Shown here: positions 16,401 through 24,689 of the stretch, piece after piece
How the letters are laid out: each line of letters opens with the position of its first letter
Position numbering within the stretch: the stretch's first letter is position 1
Origin: an uncultured delta proteobacterium
GTDB lineage: Bacteria; Desulfobacterota; Desulfobulbia; Desulfobulbales; Desulfocapsaceae
Assembly (NCBI GenBank): GCA_903875445.1
Contig: CAIQWD010000008.1
Span: forward strand, 1-38,199
Direction: 5' to 3'
Length of the DNA: 38,199 nucleotides
The notes under the pieces: generated by a model
Databases searched by the model: none
What the model was told of the DNA's origin: nothing
What the model saw: only the letters and a program-made list of their open reading frames with translations
Translations under genes and position numbers: made by a program

Positions 16401-16719
16401 CACGGCGGCGCGAAGGAGGACGGGGCGGTGCGTCATCGGTCCGCCTCGGGGACGCCGGGTCGGGGCGTTCGATGCTGATCTCGTCCGGCTGTCGCGGTGG
16501 AATTCTGCCGGGCCTGCGCCCGCCGGCGGCGGAGGGCGGAAAGATAGGGTGACGTGGCCGGCCCCCTATGGGGATATTGAGGTCTTCCGAGGGATTGATC
16601 ACTGCCTGCGAATTTCTGTTGCCGAGGCTTTGGTAATGCCCCTGAGCTGTACAGTACCTGGGATTATTGTCATAGCCGGCTGAAAGAGTCGAATTGTTGT
16701 ACAACCTCATCATTGCCAC
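13402..16719 (-). CDS. Bifunctional penicillin-binding protein, large divergent class A
   Basis: About 1105 residues, longer than the usual 750-850. A proline- and arginine-rich cytoplasmic tail (1-113) precedes one membrane helix (about 116-135). The GT51 glycosyltransferase region has ALLFIENRDLL and GGSTLATQ, departing from the usual EDxxFxxH. The transpeptidase has S597 in GSTAKL, S703-x-N705 in LQNSINL and KTG from K1022 in GGKTGTGD, so its catalytic triad is intact. Between the SxN motif and VPSLGTALG (S921) there are about 215 residues, far more than usual, implying an inserted helical region. It acts in peptidoglycan synthesis at the outer face of the inner membrane. The start is GTG 16719, or ATG 16713/16710. 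Confidence 0.88.
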   Translation of the reverse strand: MAMMRLYNNSTLSAGYDNNPRYCTAQGHYQSLGNRNSQAVINPSEDLNIPIGGRPRHPIFPPSAAGGRRPGRIPPRQPDEISIERPDPASPRRTDDAPPRPPSRRRAAVGKPRRWWPYLLLLFVLILAACCAAGYYEAQTSTLQSRYLSAFAAKLDFHVEKGASDSIVFPKKGPYDLRLGYVQLPAMLKKLRQKGMEISSQVRFNGELHRYADYGFNIPYNEKSQAGLHILDATQQTMYRMTNPKRVYPDFTAIPSPVVQALLFIENRDLLSGDFPKVNPAVDWGRFSKALMVKTGELVKINLPAMGGSTLATQTEKFRHSDNGITSSITEKFYQMASASVRAYRGGEDTSAFRKQLVLDYVNSVPLSAAPGAGEVNGLGDGLFVWYGTDFEELNRLLHKKETTGQELEQQAKALKQVISLMIAHRRPSYYLVKGRSELAVLSNSYARLLAQGGFIAPALGEAAQTQPLFFRNFSENSAAPQIATNKGINVVRNRLGSLFDVSLYDLDRLDMTVTATLNSKLQEEASWYLNTLQTKTGAEAMGLVGKYLLAPDQAEALSYSFTLFERTPIGNVVRVQTDTTETPFDINEGSKLELGSTAKLRTLTTYLEIIAELHAEIVKLRPTEIEEFNRQRPDALTSWVCGQILQTPQLPLKTLLEAAMERPYSANPEERFFTGGGLQVFSNFRKEDNNRIVTVTEALQNSINLPFVRIMQDIVNTTRASQWENNKQVLADDKDPRRKDVLDKFIDRESRVFLARFWNKYQNQKAEERLETLLAGMNPNPLRLTIIHRYLYPKADEATFIRFIHEELPANDITNARLSMMYDKYKPGSFNLQDLGYLAAMHPLELWLLDYLQQPGQKSQKDAMEKSAEVRRDVYGWLMRTKAKNARDSRVRTVLEIDAFSDIHRRWVNLGYPFEHLVPSLGTALGSSGDRPAALAELVGILLNDGKRFPTHRFTKVEFAKDTPYESIVEPPPPNPVQVLHPEVARVVRETMGKVVSEGTAKRLLHSFQQPDGSPLPIGGKTGTGDNRIFVSTAAGIKGSSTALNRTATFVFYLGDKHFGVLTAFVSGKSANAFSFTSALPLQVLKGMVPVLLPYLNEGTRQSR

Positions 16720-16741
16720 GCATGCTCTTGATGATAGGGAC

Positions 16742-16807
16742 TATCCTACCGAGTTTTGCCGGCTCAGTCAAGACCCCTTGCCCGAGTCGGAAAAAGTGAG
16801 TAGGATA
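16742..16807. repeat. Inverted repeat between divergent genes
   Basis: TATCCTAC (16742-16749) and GTAGGATA (16800-16807) are perfect inverted 8-mers 50 nt apart, inside the 195-nt gap between the divergent penicillin-binding protein and kinase genes. They could be paired sites for a regulator. No convincing promoter was identified here. Confidence 0.35.
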
Positions 16808-16914
16808 ACAGATCGTTGTTTTGTTACTCCATGCAACAGGCCGGGGTCCTGGCAGATCCGGCCATTTGTTGCGGATGGCTCCTCATGCGGTGATATCGAG
16901 GTCGCGAACATGAT

Positions 16915-18822
16915 ATGAGCACAATTCGTTTGCCGGCTCTTTCTCTGGGCTTGATTGTTCTGGTACTGGCAGCCTGCTTATGCGGGCATGCGTCAGGGAA
17001 GAACCGGAAGGAGGATATTATCTCGCTTGCCGAGCGGCAGGCGTTGATCTGGCAAGATACGACCGCCGCCCCCTTCTGTCAGGAAAACACCCCTGTGGAA
17101 AACGAGGGGCCGCAGGTCGCGAAAGACGAACATGTCTTGCAACAACATATTCCGGGTCCACAGCTTCCAGAAACCTCACGGCAATCAGGGGAAATATGGC
17201 CGTCAATTTGGTATCCTGCGTCAATCCTTGCCTTGGTGGGCATGTTGATCAGTTCGATAGTAGCAAGCAAGATTCGCTTTGAACGGGATGCCGCCAGGCA
17301 GGCAAGTAGATTAAAGAGCGATTTCCTGGCAAACGTCAGCCATGAAATTCGTACCCCGATGAATGCCATCCTGGGTTTTTCCCAGATTCTCAAAGCCCAG
17401 CTGCACGATGCACGGCATCAGCAGTATATCAATGCCATTTCCACCAGCGGCAATACCCTGTTGCGGTTGATTAACGATCTCCTCGACCTGGCGAAAATCG
17501 AAGCGGGCAAGTTTGAACTGCAACCCACTGCCGTTGCCCTGAAAAGCATCGCCCTGGAGATTCAGACGATTTTCATGCAGATAGTTGAGGAAAAGCATCT
17601 GGAGTTTATTGTTGACCTCCATCCTTCCTTGCCTGAAGCGCTCTATGTCGATGAGGTGCGGCTTCGGCAGATTCTCTACAACCTCTTGAAAAATGCCGTG
17701 AAGTTCACCGATAAGGGACTTGTCTCCCTGACCATGCGGCCACTGACGCCGCCTGGTGCCGGTGTCTTTGATCTGGAAATTGTGGTGGCCGACACGGGGA
17801 TCGGCATTCCGATAGAAGAACAGGGGATGATTTTTGAGGCATTTACCCAACGGAAAAGACAGGATCAATCGAAATACGCCGGTACCGGTTTGGGATTAAG
17901 CATTACCAAACGGCTGGTCGAGATCATCGGCGGCGAGATATCTTTGTACAGCGAGGAAGGAAAGGGCAGCATCTTTACGACCGTACTCCGCAGGATACCA
18001 GTGGCCTCGGGAGTGCTACGGGCGGTTCCGGGCAGCGAAAACGACGGTGCGGCCATCCGTTTTGATCAGGAGGCGGTTATTCTGGTCATTGATGCGATCG
18101 ACAGCAACCGTATGCTGATCCGCGAATTTCTCCGAACAACGAAGCTTTCCATTGTTGAGACGATCAGTGTCGCCGACGGCATTGACTGGTGCATGGCCAT
18201 CAAGCCGGATCTGATTCTTCTTGATTATAAAATGTCCTCCCTTGGTGATGCCGATCTTATTGCGCGGTTTAATCGGGTGAAAGAGGAGTTGAACATTCCC
18301 GTGGTGGCGGTGACGTCATCCTTGTCGGTCGGCAGCGAGGAGTTCCAAACCGATTTTCATTTCGACGGCTGGCTGAAAAAACCTTTGTTGTTGGGTGATG
18401 TGATGGAAACGCTGGCGTCTTTTTTGCCGCATTCCACCCTTTTTCGACAGGAAGAAAGCGGTTCGTTTGCCGATCTGCGCTACGGCTATGTCCTGCCCGA
18501 GGCGAAGGAGGTGCTGCAGGCGACTCGTAAACTTGAGGCGCGGCTACCTTCTCTCATGCGCATTCTCGTCGACAATATGCTGGAGCAGTATAAAGAGAAT
18601 CGAGAAACCTTCATTATTAATGAAATAAAAGTATTTGCCCAGGAAATACAAAGGCTTGCCATGGAGTTTGGGCTGGAGTTTCTCGGTTTGTGGGCGACCG
18701 AGCTGCTCAGTCAGATCAAGACTTTTGATATGGAACGATTACCCCATACCTTCGATCTCTTTCCCCAACTGGTCGCCATGGTTACCCATGCCGGCCAACA
18801 GGATGAGGTGGCAGGCTTATAA
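16915..18822 (+). CDS. Membrane hybrid histidine kinase, first gene of the Ehr-complex cluster
   Basis: This 635-residue protein has an N-terminal signal/anchor (about 5-25), a short 70-residue periplasmic segment and a second membrane helix (about 98-118). HisKA follows with H143 in VSHEIRTPMNA, then HATPase_c with N box NLLKNAVKF, DTGIGIP and GTGLGLSI. The REC domain is unusual: the acidic pair is reduced to D-A (VIDAIDSNR), although the acceptor Asp in LILLDYKM, the Thr and the Lys of LKKP remain. The last 100 residues are helical and of unknown role. The next gene is a response regulator 68 nt downstream, then the Ehr operon. The small sensor region may detect a membrane-associated signal or partner. 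Confidence 0.93.
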   Translation: MSTIRLPALSLGLIVLVLAACLCGHASGKNRKEDIISLAERQALIWQDTTAAPFCQENTPVENEGPQVAKDEHVLQQHIPGPQLPETSRQSGEIWPSIWYPASILALVGMLISSIVASKIRFERDAARQASRLKSDFLANVSHEIRTPMNAILGFSQILKAQLHDARHQQYINAISTSGNTLLRLINDLLDLAKIEAGKFELQPTAVALKSIALEIQTIFMQIVEEKHLEFIVDLHPSLPEALYVDEVRLRQILYNLLKNAVKFTDKGLVSLTMRPLTPPGAGVFDLEIVVADTGIGIPIEEQGMIFEAFTQRKRQDQSKYAGTGLGLSITKRLVEIIGGEISLYSEEGKGSIFTTVLRRIPVASGVLRAVPGSENDGAAIRFDQEAVILVIDAIDSNRMLIREFLRTTKLSIVETISVADGIDWCMAIKPDLILLDYKMSSLGDADLIARFNRVKEELNIPVVAVTSSLSVGSEEFQTDFHFDGWLKKPLLLGDVMETLASFLPHSTLFRQEESGSFADLRYGYVLPEAKEVLQATRKLEARLPSLMRILVDNMLEQYKENRETFIINEIKVFAQEIQRLAMEFGLEFLGLWATELLSQIKTFDMERLPHTFDLFPQLVAMVTHAGQQDEVAGL

Positions 18823-18890
18823 CGACGTCTTTTTCGCCAAATAAAAAACCGGATTGATTCTTTTCATCCCCAGAGCGACAGGAGCCTGAT

Positions 18891-19586
18891 ATGGACATCA
18901 TAGATCCCAATCTCCCGGAGAAAACACCGCTTATTCTCGTGGTCGACGACATTCCCAAAAATCTTGAGGTCATCGGCAATATCCTCTGCCTTGAGAACTA
19001 TCAGATATCGGTTGCCGGCGACGGGCAAAAGGCCTGGAATATTCTGCAGCGGATTTCCCCGGACTTGATTCTTCTCGACATCATGATGCCGACCGTTGAC
19101 GGCTATACCTTGTGTCGGCGTATCAAGACGATGGAGGACAAAAAAGATATCCCGATAATTTTCGTTACCGCCAAAACCAGCCCGGACGATCTGACCAAGG
19201 GTTTTGAGCTGGGAGCGGTGGATTATATCACCAAACCCTTTAATGCTGCTGAGCTGTCGGCCAGGGTGCGGACCCACATCACCCTGTATCGGGCCAAGAA
19301 GCGCAATGAATTTCTCATAGGGGAACTGCGGACGGCCTTGGGGCAGGTGAAAAAACTCTCTGGATTATTGCCCATTTGCTCCGGATGCAAAAAAATTCGC
19401 GACGATCAAGGCTATTGGAACCAGGTGGAAGCGTATATCTCGGCCCATGCAGATGTCCGCTTTTCCCATGGTATCTGCCCGTCCTGCATCCGCACCCAAT
19501 ATCCGGACTTGGCAAACAAGATCCTCGGTAATTATAATTCCGCTCAAACTCTTTCGCCCGCAGCGGACAGGCAGGGAAAATCTTAG
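18891..19586 (+). CDS. Response regulator with C-terminal double-CxxC domain
   Basis: This 231-residue protein has a complete REC domain at about 13-130: D19-D20 acidic pair, phospho-acceptor D63, T93 and K115. A coiled linker leads to a compact tail (about 157-207) with C163-x2-C166 and C196-x2-C199, in LLPICSGCKKIRDDQGYW and SHGICPSC. Four cysteines in two CxxC pairs suggest a bound Zn or other metal. This tail recurs after REC and PAS domains in deltaproteobacteria, in my recollection, with no known function. There is no DNA-binding domain. AGGAG lies 7 nt before the ATG. The stop ends 1 nt before the first complex gene, so the two are surely co-transcribed. Confidence 0.93.
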   Translation: MDIIDPNLPEKTPLILVVDDIPKNLEVIGNILCLENYQISVAGDGQKAWNILQRISPDLILLDIMMPTVDGYTLCRRIKTMEDKKDIPIIFVTAKTSPDDLTKGFELGAVDYITKPFNAAELSARVRTHITLYRAKKRNEFLIGELRTALGQVKKLSGLLPICSGCKKIRDDQGYWNQVEAYISAHADVRFSHGICPSCIRTQYPDLANKILGNYNSAQTLSPAADRQGKS

Positions 19587-19587
19587 G

Positions 19588-21606
19588 ATGGATTTCACGA
19601 TGGCTCTTATTATTGCAGAATCGGCAGTGTTGCTCACCTTGCTCTCATCAGTCGTGCCGCTGTTTTTTCTGCGCCGTCCCTATCTCCAGGGTCGGCTGTC
19701 TTTTCTTCTCCTGGGAATTTCCGGTCTCACGGCTTGCTCGGGCGGAGGAATGGCTTTGATGTTACGGACGAGCGAGCAAATGGTCCTCCCCATAGGTCTG
19801 CCTTGGTTGCATGTCTTTTTACGCCTTGATCCGCTTTCCGGTTTTTTCCTCTTTATAGTAGGACTGATAACCTTTATCGCTGCTTGTTATGGGCCCGCCT
19901 ATATCCGTGAATATATCGGCGGGAAACTGAGTATCGGCCCACTGACCTTGTTCACGGGACTCTTTGTCGGCGGCATGTTTTTGGTACTCCTCGCTGCCGA
20001 TGCCTTCTCCTTTATGCTCGCCTGGGAGTTGATGTCCGTCGCCAGCTATTTTCTGGTGGTGTTTCAGCATGAAAAGCCGGAAAATCGCCATGCGGCCTTT
20101 ATCTACCTGCTGATGGCGGTGGTCGGCGGTGCCTTTTTGTTTCTTGCCTACGGTGTTCTTGCCGGTTTCTCCGACGGTTTCAGCTTTGTCGCCATGAAGG
20201 CCGCCCACCTGAGCCCGACCTGGGCGACCATTGCCTTTACCTTCGCCTTTATCGGCTTTGGCTTAAAGGCCGGTATCGTCCCTTTGCATGTCTGGCTGCC
20301 GCTGGCCCACCCGGTAGCCCCTTCCCATATTTCAGCGATGATGTCCGGAGTCATGCTCAAGGTTGCCGTCTACGGTTTCATTCGTTTTGTCTATGACCTG
20401 TTGGGGAATGTCACCTGGCAGTGGGGCGTCGTAGTCCTCTTGGTCGGCTCGGCTTCGGCCGTTTTGGGGGTATTGTACGCCCTTATGCAGCATGATCTCA
20501 AACGTCTCCTTGCCTATCACAGTGTCGAGAATATCGGGATTATTTACATAGGTCTTGGGCTGTCGATGATCTTTTATGCCACCCATCACCTGGAAATTGC
20601 CGCCTTGGCATTAATTGCCGCCCTGTATCATTGCCTGAACCATGCCCTGTTCAAGAGCCTGCTCTTTTTCGGGGCCGGTGCCATCCTCCAGCAGAGCCGA
20701 CAGCACGATATGGAAAAAATGGGTGGGCTGATCAAGAAAATGCCGGTCACCGCCTACTGCTTTTTGGTCGGCTGTATCAGTATTTCCGCCCTGCCGCCAT
20801 TTAACGGCTTTGTCTCTGAGTGGCTGACCTTTCAGGCGGCACTGCAGGGGCCGCTGCTCAAGAGCGGAATTCTCGGGGCCATGATTCCTGTTGCCGCGGC
20901 CATGCTTGCCCTGACGGGAGCGCTGGCGGCCGCCTGTTTCGTCAAAGTCTATGGTATCGTCTTTCTCGGACAAGCCCGGAGCCCGGAAATCCTTGAGGCG
21001 CAAGACCCTTCCTTCGGCATGCAACTCAGCCAGATACTCCTGGCCGTCTGTTGTCTTGGTTTTGGCATCTTTCCTACCTGGACCGTCCGGGCCATTAATG
21101 GTATTCCCGAAGGCCTTTTGGGCACCGGTTTGTCGAGTGCTACCGATAACGGCTGGTTGTGGCTGACTCCGGTAAACCCGCAAACCGCCTCCTACGGTGC
21201 ACCCGCGGTCTTTTTCGGGATTCTCGTGTGTTGGCTGCTTGTCTATGTGTTTCTTCATCCGCTCCGCAGTGATAATCGCATCCGTATCGCCCCGGCCTGG
21301 GATTGCGGTTTCGGGCCGCTGAACTCGCGCATGCAATACACTGCATCGGCCTTTGCCATGCCGATTCGCCGCATCTTTTCCTTTGTCTGGCTGATTTTCG
21401 AAAAGGTCGAGCCGGCAGGCCCCGGCGGAAGAGCACATTACATCCTGCGAATAGACGATCGGCTATGGCTCATGCTCTATGTGCCCATCGGCAAATTGAT
21501 GTTGAAAATCGCCGAGAGGACCTCATATATCCAGGGCGGGAACCTTCGTGTCTATCTCTGCTATTCGTTTTTCACCTTGTTGTTTCTCCTGTGGGTGATC
21601 GTATGA
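19588..21606 (+). CDS. hyfB: HyfB-like antiporter-type membrane subunit of an Ehr complex
   Basis: This 672-residue protein has the same length as E. coli HyfB and about 16 membrane helices, in the proton-translocating NuoL/M/N-like family. The charged residues of the ion path are present: E147 in AWELMS, K227 in GLKAGIVPLH and K356 in LFKSLLF. It would form one ion-pumping module of the membrane arm. The start at 19588 is 1 nt after the response regulator stop; ATG 19600 is an alternative with TTAGGA before it. The stop overlaps the next start as ATGA. Earlier in-frame starts from 19447 lie within the regulator gene and are rejected. Confidence 0.93.
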   Translation: MDFTMALIIAESAVLLTLLSSVVPLFFLRRPYLQGRLSFLLLGISGLTACSGGGMALMLRTSEQMVLPIGLPWLHVFLRLDPLSGFFLFIVGLITFIAACYGPAYIREYIGGKLSIGPLTLFTGLFVGGMFLVLLAADAFSFMLAWELMSVASYFLVVFQHEKPENRHAAFIYLLMAVVGGAFLFLAYGVLAGFSDGFSFVAMKAAHLSPTWATIAFTFAFIGFGLKAGIVPLHVWLPLAHPVAPSHISAMMSGVMLKVAVYGFIRFVYDLLGNVTWQWGVVVLLVGSASAVLGVLYALMQHDLKRLLAYHSVENIGIIYIGLGLSMIFYATHHLEIAALALIAALYHCLNHALFKSLLFFGAGAILQQSRQHDMEKMGGLIKKMPVTAYCFLVGCISISALPPFNGFVSEWLTFQAALQGPLLKSGILGAMIPVAAAMLALTGALAAACFVKVYGIVFLGQARSPEILEAQDPSFGMQLSQILLAVCCLGFGIFPTWTVRAINGIPEGLLGTGLSSATDNGWLWLTPVNPQTASYGAPAVFFGILVCWLLVYVFLHPLRSDNRIRIAPAWDCGFGPLNSRMQYTASAFAMPIRRIFSFVWLIFEKVEPAGPGGRAHYILRIDDRLWLMLYVPIGKLMLKIAERTSYIQGGNLRVYLCYSFFTLLFLLWVIV

Positions 21607-22544
21607 CCGGATTCCTCTGGGCAATAGCGCAAACCTTCTGTGTTGTTCTGGCTGCACCGCTTATGGCGGGGTGGGTGAAGTGGCTGAAATGCCGCCTGCA
21701 GAACAGAAAGGGTCCGCCGCCCTGGCAGCCATACCGGGATCTGCTGCGGCTTTCCCGCAAACATGTGGTCCTGGCGGACACGGCCTCGCCGATCTTTCGC
21801 ATGGCCCCGTACATTGTTTTCAGTGTCACCATCCTGGCGGTTTCGACCGTCCCGGTGATAACCGTACAGTTGCCCGTTGCCGCCCTGGCCGATGTTATTG
21901 CCCTGGTCGGCTTTCTCGCCCTCGGCCGTTTTTTTCTTTCCCTCGCCGGGATGGATGTCGGCACGGCCTTCGGCGGCATGGGATCTTCCCGGGAAGTGAC
22001 GATAGCTTCGCTTGCCGAGCCGGCCCTGCTCATGGCCTTTTTTACCCTCGCCATGAATGTCTCAAGCACTAACCTGTCGACGGTTATCTGCCAGCTTGCT
22101 CAGCGGGATATAACTTTGTATCCGTCGCTCATCTTTTCCTCCATGGGCCTGATTCTCGTTGCCATTGCCGAAACGGGGCGCATCCCCATCGACAATCCGG
22201 CAACGCATCTCGAACTGACCATGATCCACGAGGCGATAATTCTCGAATACAGCGGTCGCCATTTAGCCTTGATGGAGTGGGCCGCTATGCTGAAACTGAC
22301 CCTCTTTTCCCTGCTCATCGTTAATGTGATTGTTCCCTGGGGGGTGGCTCTGACCCTGGTGCCTGGGGATCTTGCCCTGGCTGCCCTGATTGTCACCGGC
22401 AAACTGCTCGTTTGGGGAATGATCCTTGCCGTTTCCGAGACCATCCAAGCGAAGATGCGGCTGTTCCGTGCGCCGCAATATCTGGGGCTGGCCTTTATCC
22501 TCAGCCTCCTTGGCATGATGAGCCATATTATTCTTGAGGTATAG
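21603..22544 (+). CDS. hyfC: HyfC-like (NuoH-type) membrane subunit of an Ehr complex
   Basis: This 313-residue protein with about 8 membrane helices belongs to the NuoH/HycD/HyfC family, which anchors the soluble arm and contributes to quinone-site or coupling helices. Diagnostic segments are KGPPPWQPYRDLLRL near residues 38-52 and the acidic loop AETGRIPIDNPATHLELTMI near 181-200, which in complex I links redox chemistry to ion movement. The start at 21603 shares ATGA with the preceding stop; the much longer frame from 21303 is inside that gene. It lies upstream of the NuoK-like gene with a 4-nt gap. Confidence 0.92.
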   Translation: MTGFLWAIAQTFCVVLAAPLMAGWVKWLKCRLQNRKGPPPWQPYRDLLRLSRKHVVLADTASPIFRMAPYIVFSVTILAVSTVPVITVQLPVAALADVIALVGFLALGRFFLSLAGMDVGTAFGGMGSSREVTIASLAEPALLMAFFTLAMNVSSTNLSTVICQLAQRDITLYPSLIFSSMGLILVAIAETGRIPIDNPATHLELTMIHEAIILEYSGRHLALMEWAAMLKLTLFSLLIVNVIVPWGVALTLVPGDLALAALIVTGKLLVWGMILAVSETIQAKMRLFRAPQYLGLAFILSLLGMMSHIILEV

Positions 22545-22548
22545 TGAA

Positions 22549-23226
22549 ATGTTGATAGCTTCTCTGTCGCTGCCGGAACAGGTGGTCCTGACGCTCGCGG
22601 CCTTGATTTTGTTGTCGTCCTTCCTCCTTCTCGCCCAGGTCCGTCTGGACAGTTTGATCAATACCTTTGCCCTCCAGGGGCTCTTGATATTTTTTGCCAC
22701 CGTGCTCATGGCCTTTATCGCCGGCAAATATCACCTGCTCATCTCCGCAGCCTTGACTCTTTTTCTCAAGGTGTTTTTTATTCCCGGTCAATTACGCCTC
22801 CTGATCATTCGTCTGAATATCCGGCGCGAGGTGGAAGTCATCGGCAACCCTTCGTTGATCATGCTTTTTGCCGCGGCTCTGGTGCTCTTCAGCTACTATG
22901 TGGCTCTGCCGATCCGTGAACTGTCCCTGCTGTCGACGCGGAACACCATTGCCATCTCCCTGGCGGTGGTGTTGATCGGCATGCTGATTGTCATCTCTCG
23001 CCGCAAGGCGGTTGCCCAGGTCGTCGGCTTCATGTCCATGGAAAACGGTCTGTTTTTCGCGGCCGTGGTGTCCACCTACGGTATGCCGATGGTGGTCGAG
23101 CTGGGAATTGCCTTCGATGTGCTTGTCGCCGTCATTCTGTTCGGGGTGTTCTTCTTTCATATTCGTGCGGAGATCGGCAGTCTCGATACCGATCGTCTCA
23201 ACCATCTCACCGAGGTCGAAAAATGA
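22549..23226 (+). CDS. hyfE: HyfE-like (NuoK-type) membrane subunit of an Ehr complex
   Basis: This 225-residue protein has about 6-7 membrane helices and matches the HyfE family, which contains a NuoK-like core (around residues 125-205, with FMSMENGLFFAAV carrying the conserved membrane Glu). It would link the two antiporter-like subunits. The ATG at 22549 is preceded by GAGGT at 22536-22540; a TTG at 22534 is rejected. The stop overlaps the start of the next gene as ATGA. Confidence 0.9.
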   Translation: MLIASLSLPEQVVLTLAALILLSSFLLLAQVRLDSLINTFALQGLLIFFATVLMAFIAGKYHLLISAALTLFLKVFFIPGQLRLLIIRLNIRREVEVIGNPSLIMLFAAALVLFSYYVALPIRELSLLSTRNTIAISLAVVLIGMLIVISRRKAVAQVVGFMSMENGLFFAAVVSTYGMPMVVELGIAFDVLVAVILFGVFFFHIRAEIGSLDTDRLNHLTEVEK

Positions 23227-24689
23227 ATGCCCTTGGCGCCACCCTGTTCTCCCCTCTTGCGGGCATATTCCTCCTCGCCTTTATCGGTCACCGGCGATGG
23301 GCAAAAACCGTCAATCTGCTGATCTGTACGGCTACTTTTGTCACAGCCCTGCTGCTGGCCATAGAGGTATTTCAGCAGGGGCCGATTCTTTCCGTAAACA
23401 AGCTTTTTTATATCGACGGCTTTAATGTCTACCTCATCTTGCTGAATGCCTTCGTCGGCATGACCACCGCTATTTTTTCCGGGCCCTATATGGATCATGA
23501 AATTGCCATCGGCCGGGTCGATGATCGGCGAATGCGACTCTACTACTCGATGTATCAGGGTTTTCTCTTTACCATGCTGATGGCCTTATCGACTAATAAT
23601 CTCGGGATACTCTGGGTGTCGATCGAAGGGGCGACGCTCGCCACGGTGCTCTTGGTCAGCCTCTATCGCACCCATGAATCCATTGAGGCCGGTTGGAAGT
23701 ATTTCATTATCTGTGGGGTGGGTATTTCGCAGGCGCTGTTTGGCACCATTCTCGTGTATTTTGCGGCGGTGCGGATCATCCCCATTTCTGAAGAGGGCTT
23801 GCTCTGGACGGTCCTGCAGCAACATGCCGGGCAGATGGATGCCGGGGTTCTGTCTCTGGCATTTGTTTTTCTCCTGGTCGGCTATGGCACCAAGGTTGGT
23901 CTTGTGCCTTTGCATAACTGGTTGCCTGATGCCCACTCCGAGGGACCGACGCCGATGTCGGCCATCCTCTCGGGGCTGCTGCTGAATATTGCCCTGTATG
24001 CCGTGGTTCGCTTTAAAATGCTGGTCGATCCGGCCCTCGGCAGCCATTTGGCCGGCAACATGATGATGGGCTTCGGCATGCTTTCTTTTTCCGTGGCCGG
24101 ACTTTTGCTGCATCGACAATATGATGTCAAACGGATGTTCAGCTATTCTTCCATTGAGCATATGGGCCTTATGACCTTTGCCTTCGGCATCGGGGGGCCG
24201 TTGGCCACCTTCGGCGCCCTGTTGCACATGATTGTCCATTCCCTGACCAAATCGGCGATTTTTATCACGGTCGGCCATGCCACCCATGTTGCCGGCACGC
24301 AGAAGATGAGCAACATACGCGGTCTGATCCGCACCCAGCCCTTTGTCGGCTGGGGGCTTCTTATCGGCACCTGTGCCATCGCCGGCTTCCCGCCTTTTGG
24401 GGTATTTACCAGCGAATTTCTCCTTTTTACCGCCACCATTAAAAGTTATCCGTGGCTGGCTCCACCCCTGGTTTTGGGCCTGGCGGTTGCCTTTGCCGGA
24501 CTCTTTCGCAATCTTCAGCCCATGGTTTTTGGTGAACCGCCGGTCGGACAGGAAGCCGTTGTCGCCAATATGTGGCCGGTTTTCGTCCATCTCACGTTGG
24601 TACTCTGGCTCGGTATCGCCATTCCGACCGTATTGGCGCAGTGGCTCAATCAGGCAACCATCATGCTGGTCGGCAAGGGGGTTCTATGA
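23223..24689 (+). CDS. hyfF: HyfF-like antiporter-type membrane subunit of an Ehr complex
   Basis: This 488-residue protein has about 14 membrane helices, in the NuoL/M/N-like antiporter family. Conserved charged residues are E135 in SIEGATLATV, K224 in GTKVGLVPLHNWLPDAH and K343 in LTKSAIF. It is the second putative ion-pumping module of the complex. A histidine-containing segment (YSSIEHMGLM) matches the family. It overlaps both neighbours by ATGA. The HyfD-like third antiporter subunit of E. coli hydrogenase 4 is absent here, so the complex would have two pump modules rather than three. Confidence 0.93.
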   Translation: MNALGATLFSPLAGIFLLAFIGHRRWAKTVNLLICTATFVTALLLAIEVFQQGPILSVNKLFYIDGFNVYLILLNAFVGMTTAIFSGPYMDHEIAIGRVDDRRMRLYYSMYQGFLFTMLMALSTNNLGILWVSIEGATLATVLLVSLYRTHESIEAGWKYFIICGVGISQALFGTILVYFAAVRIIPISEEGLLWTVLQQHAGQMDAGVLSLAFVFLLVGYGTKVGLVPLHNWLPDAHSEGPTPMSAILSGLLLNIALYAVVRFKMLVDPALGSHLAGNMMMGFGMLSFSVAGLLLHRQYDVKRMFSYSSIEHMGLMTFAFGIGGPLATFGALLHMIVHSLTKSAIFITVGHATHVAGTQKMSNIRGLIRTQPFVGWGLLIGTCAIAGFPPFGVFTSEFLLFTATIKSYPWLAPPLVLGLAVAFAGLFRNLQPMVFGEPPVGQEAVVANMWPVFVHLTLVLWLGIAIPTVLAQWLNQATIMLVGKGVL

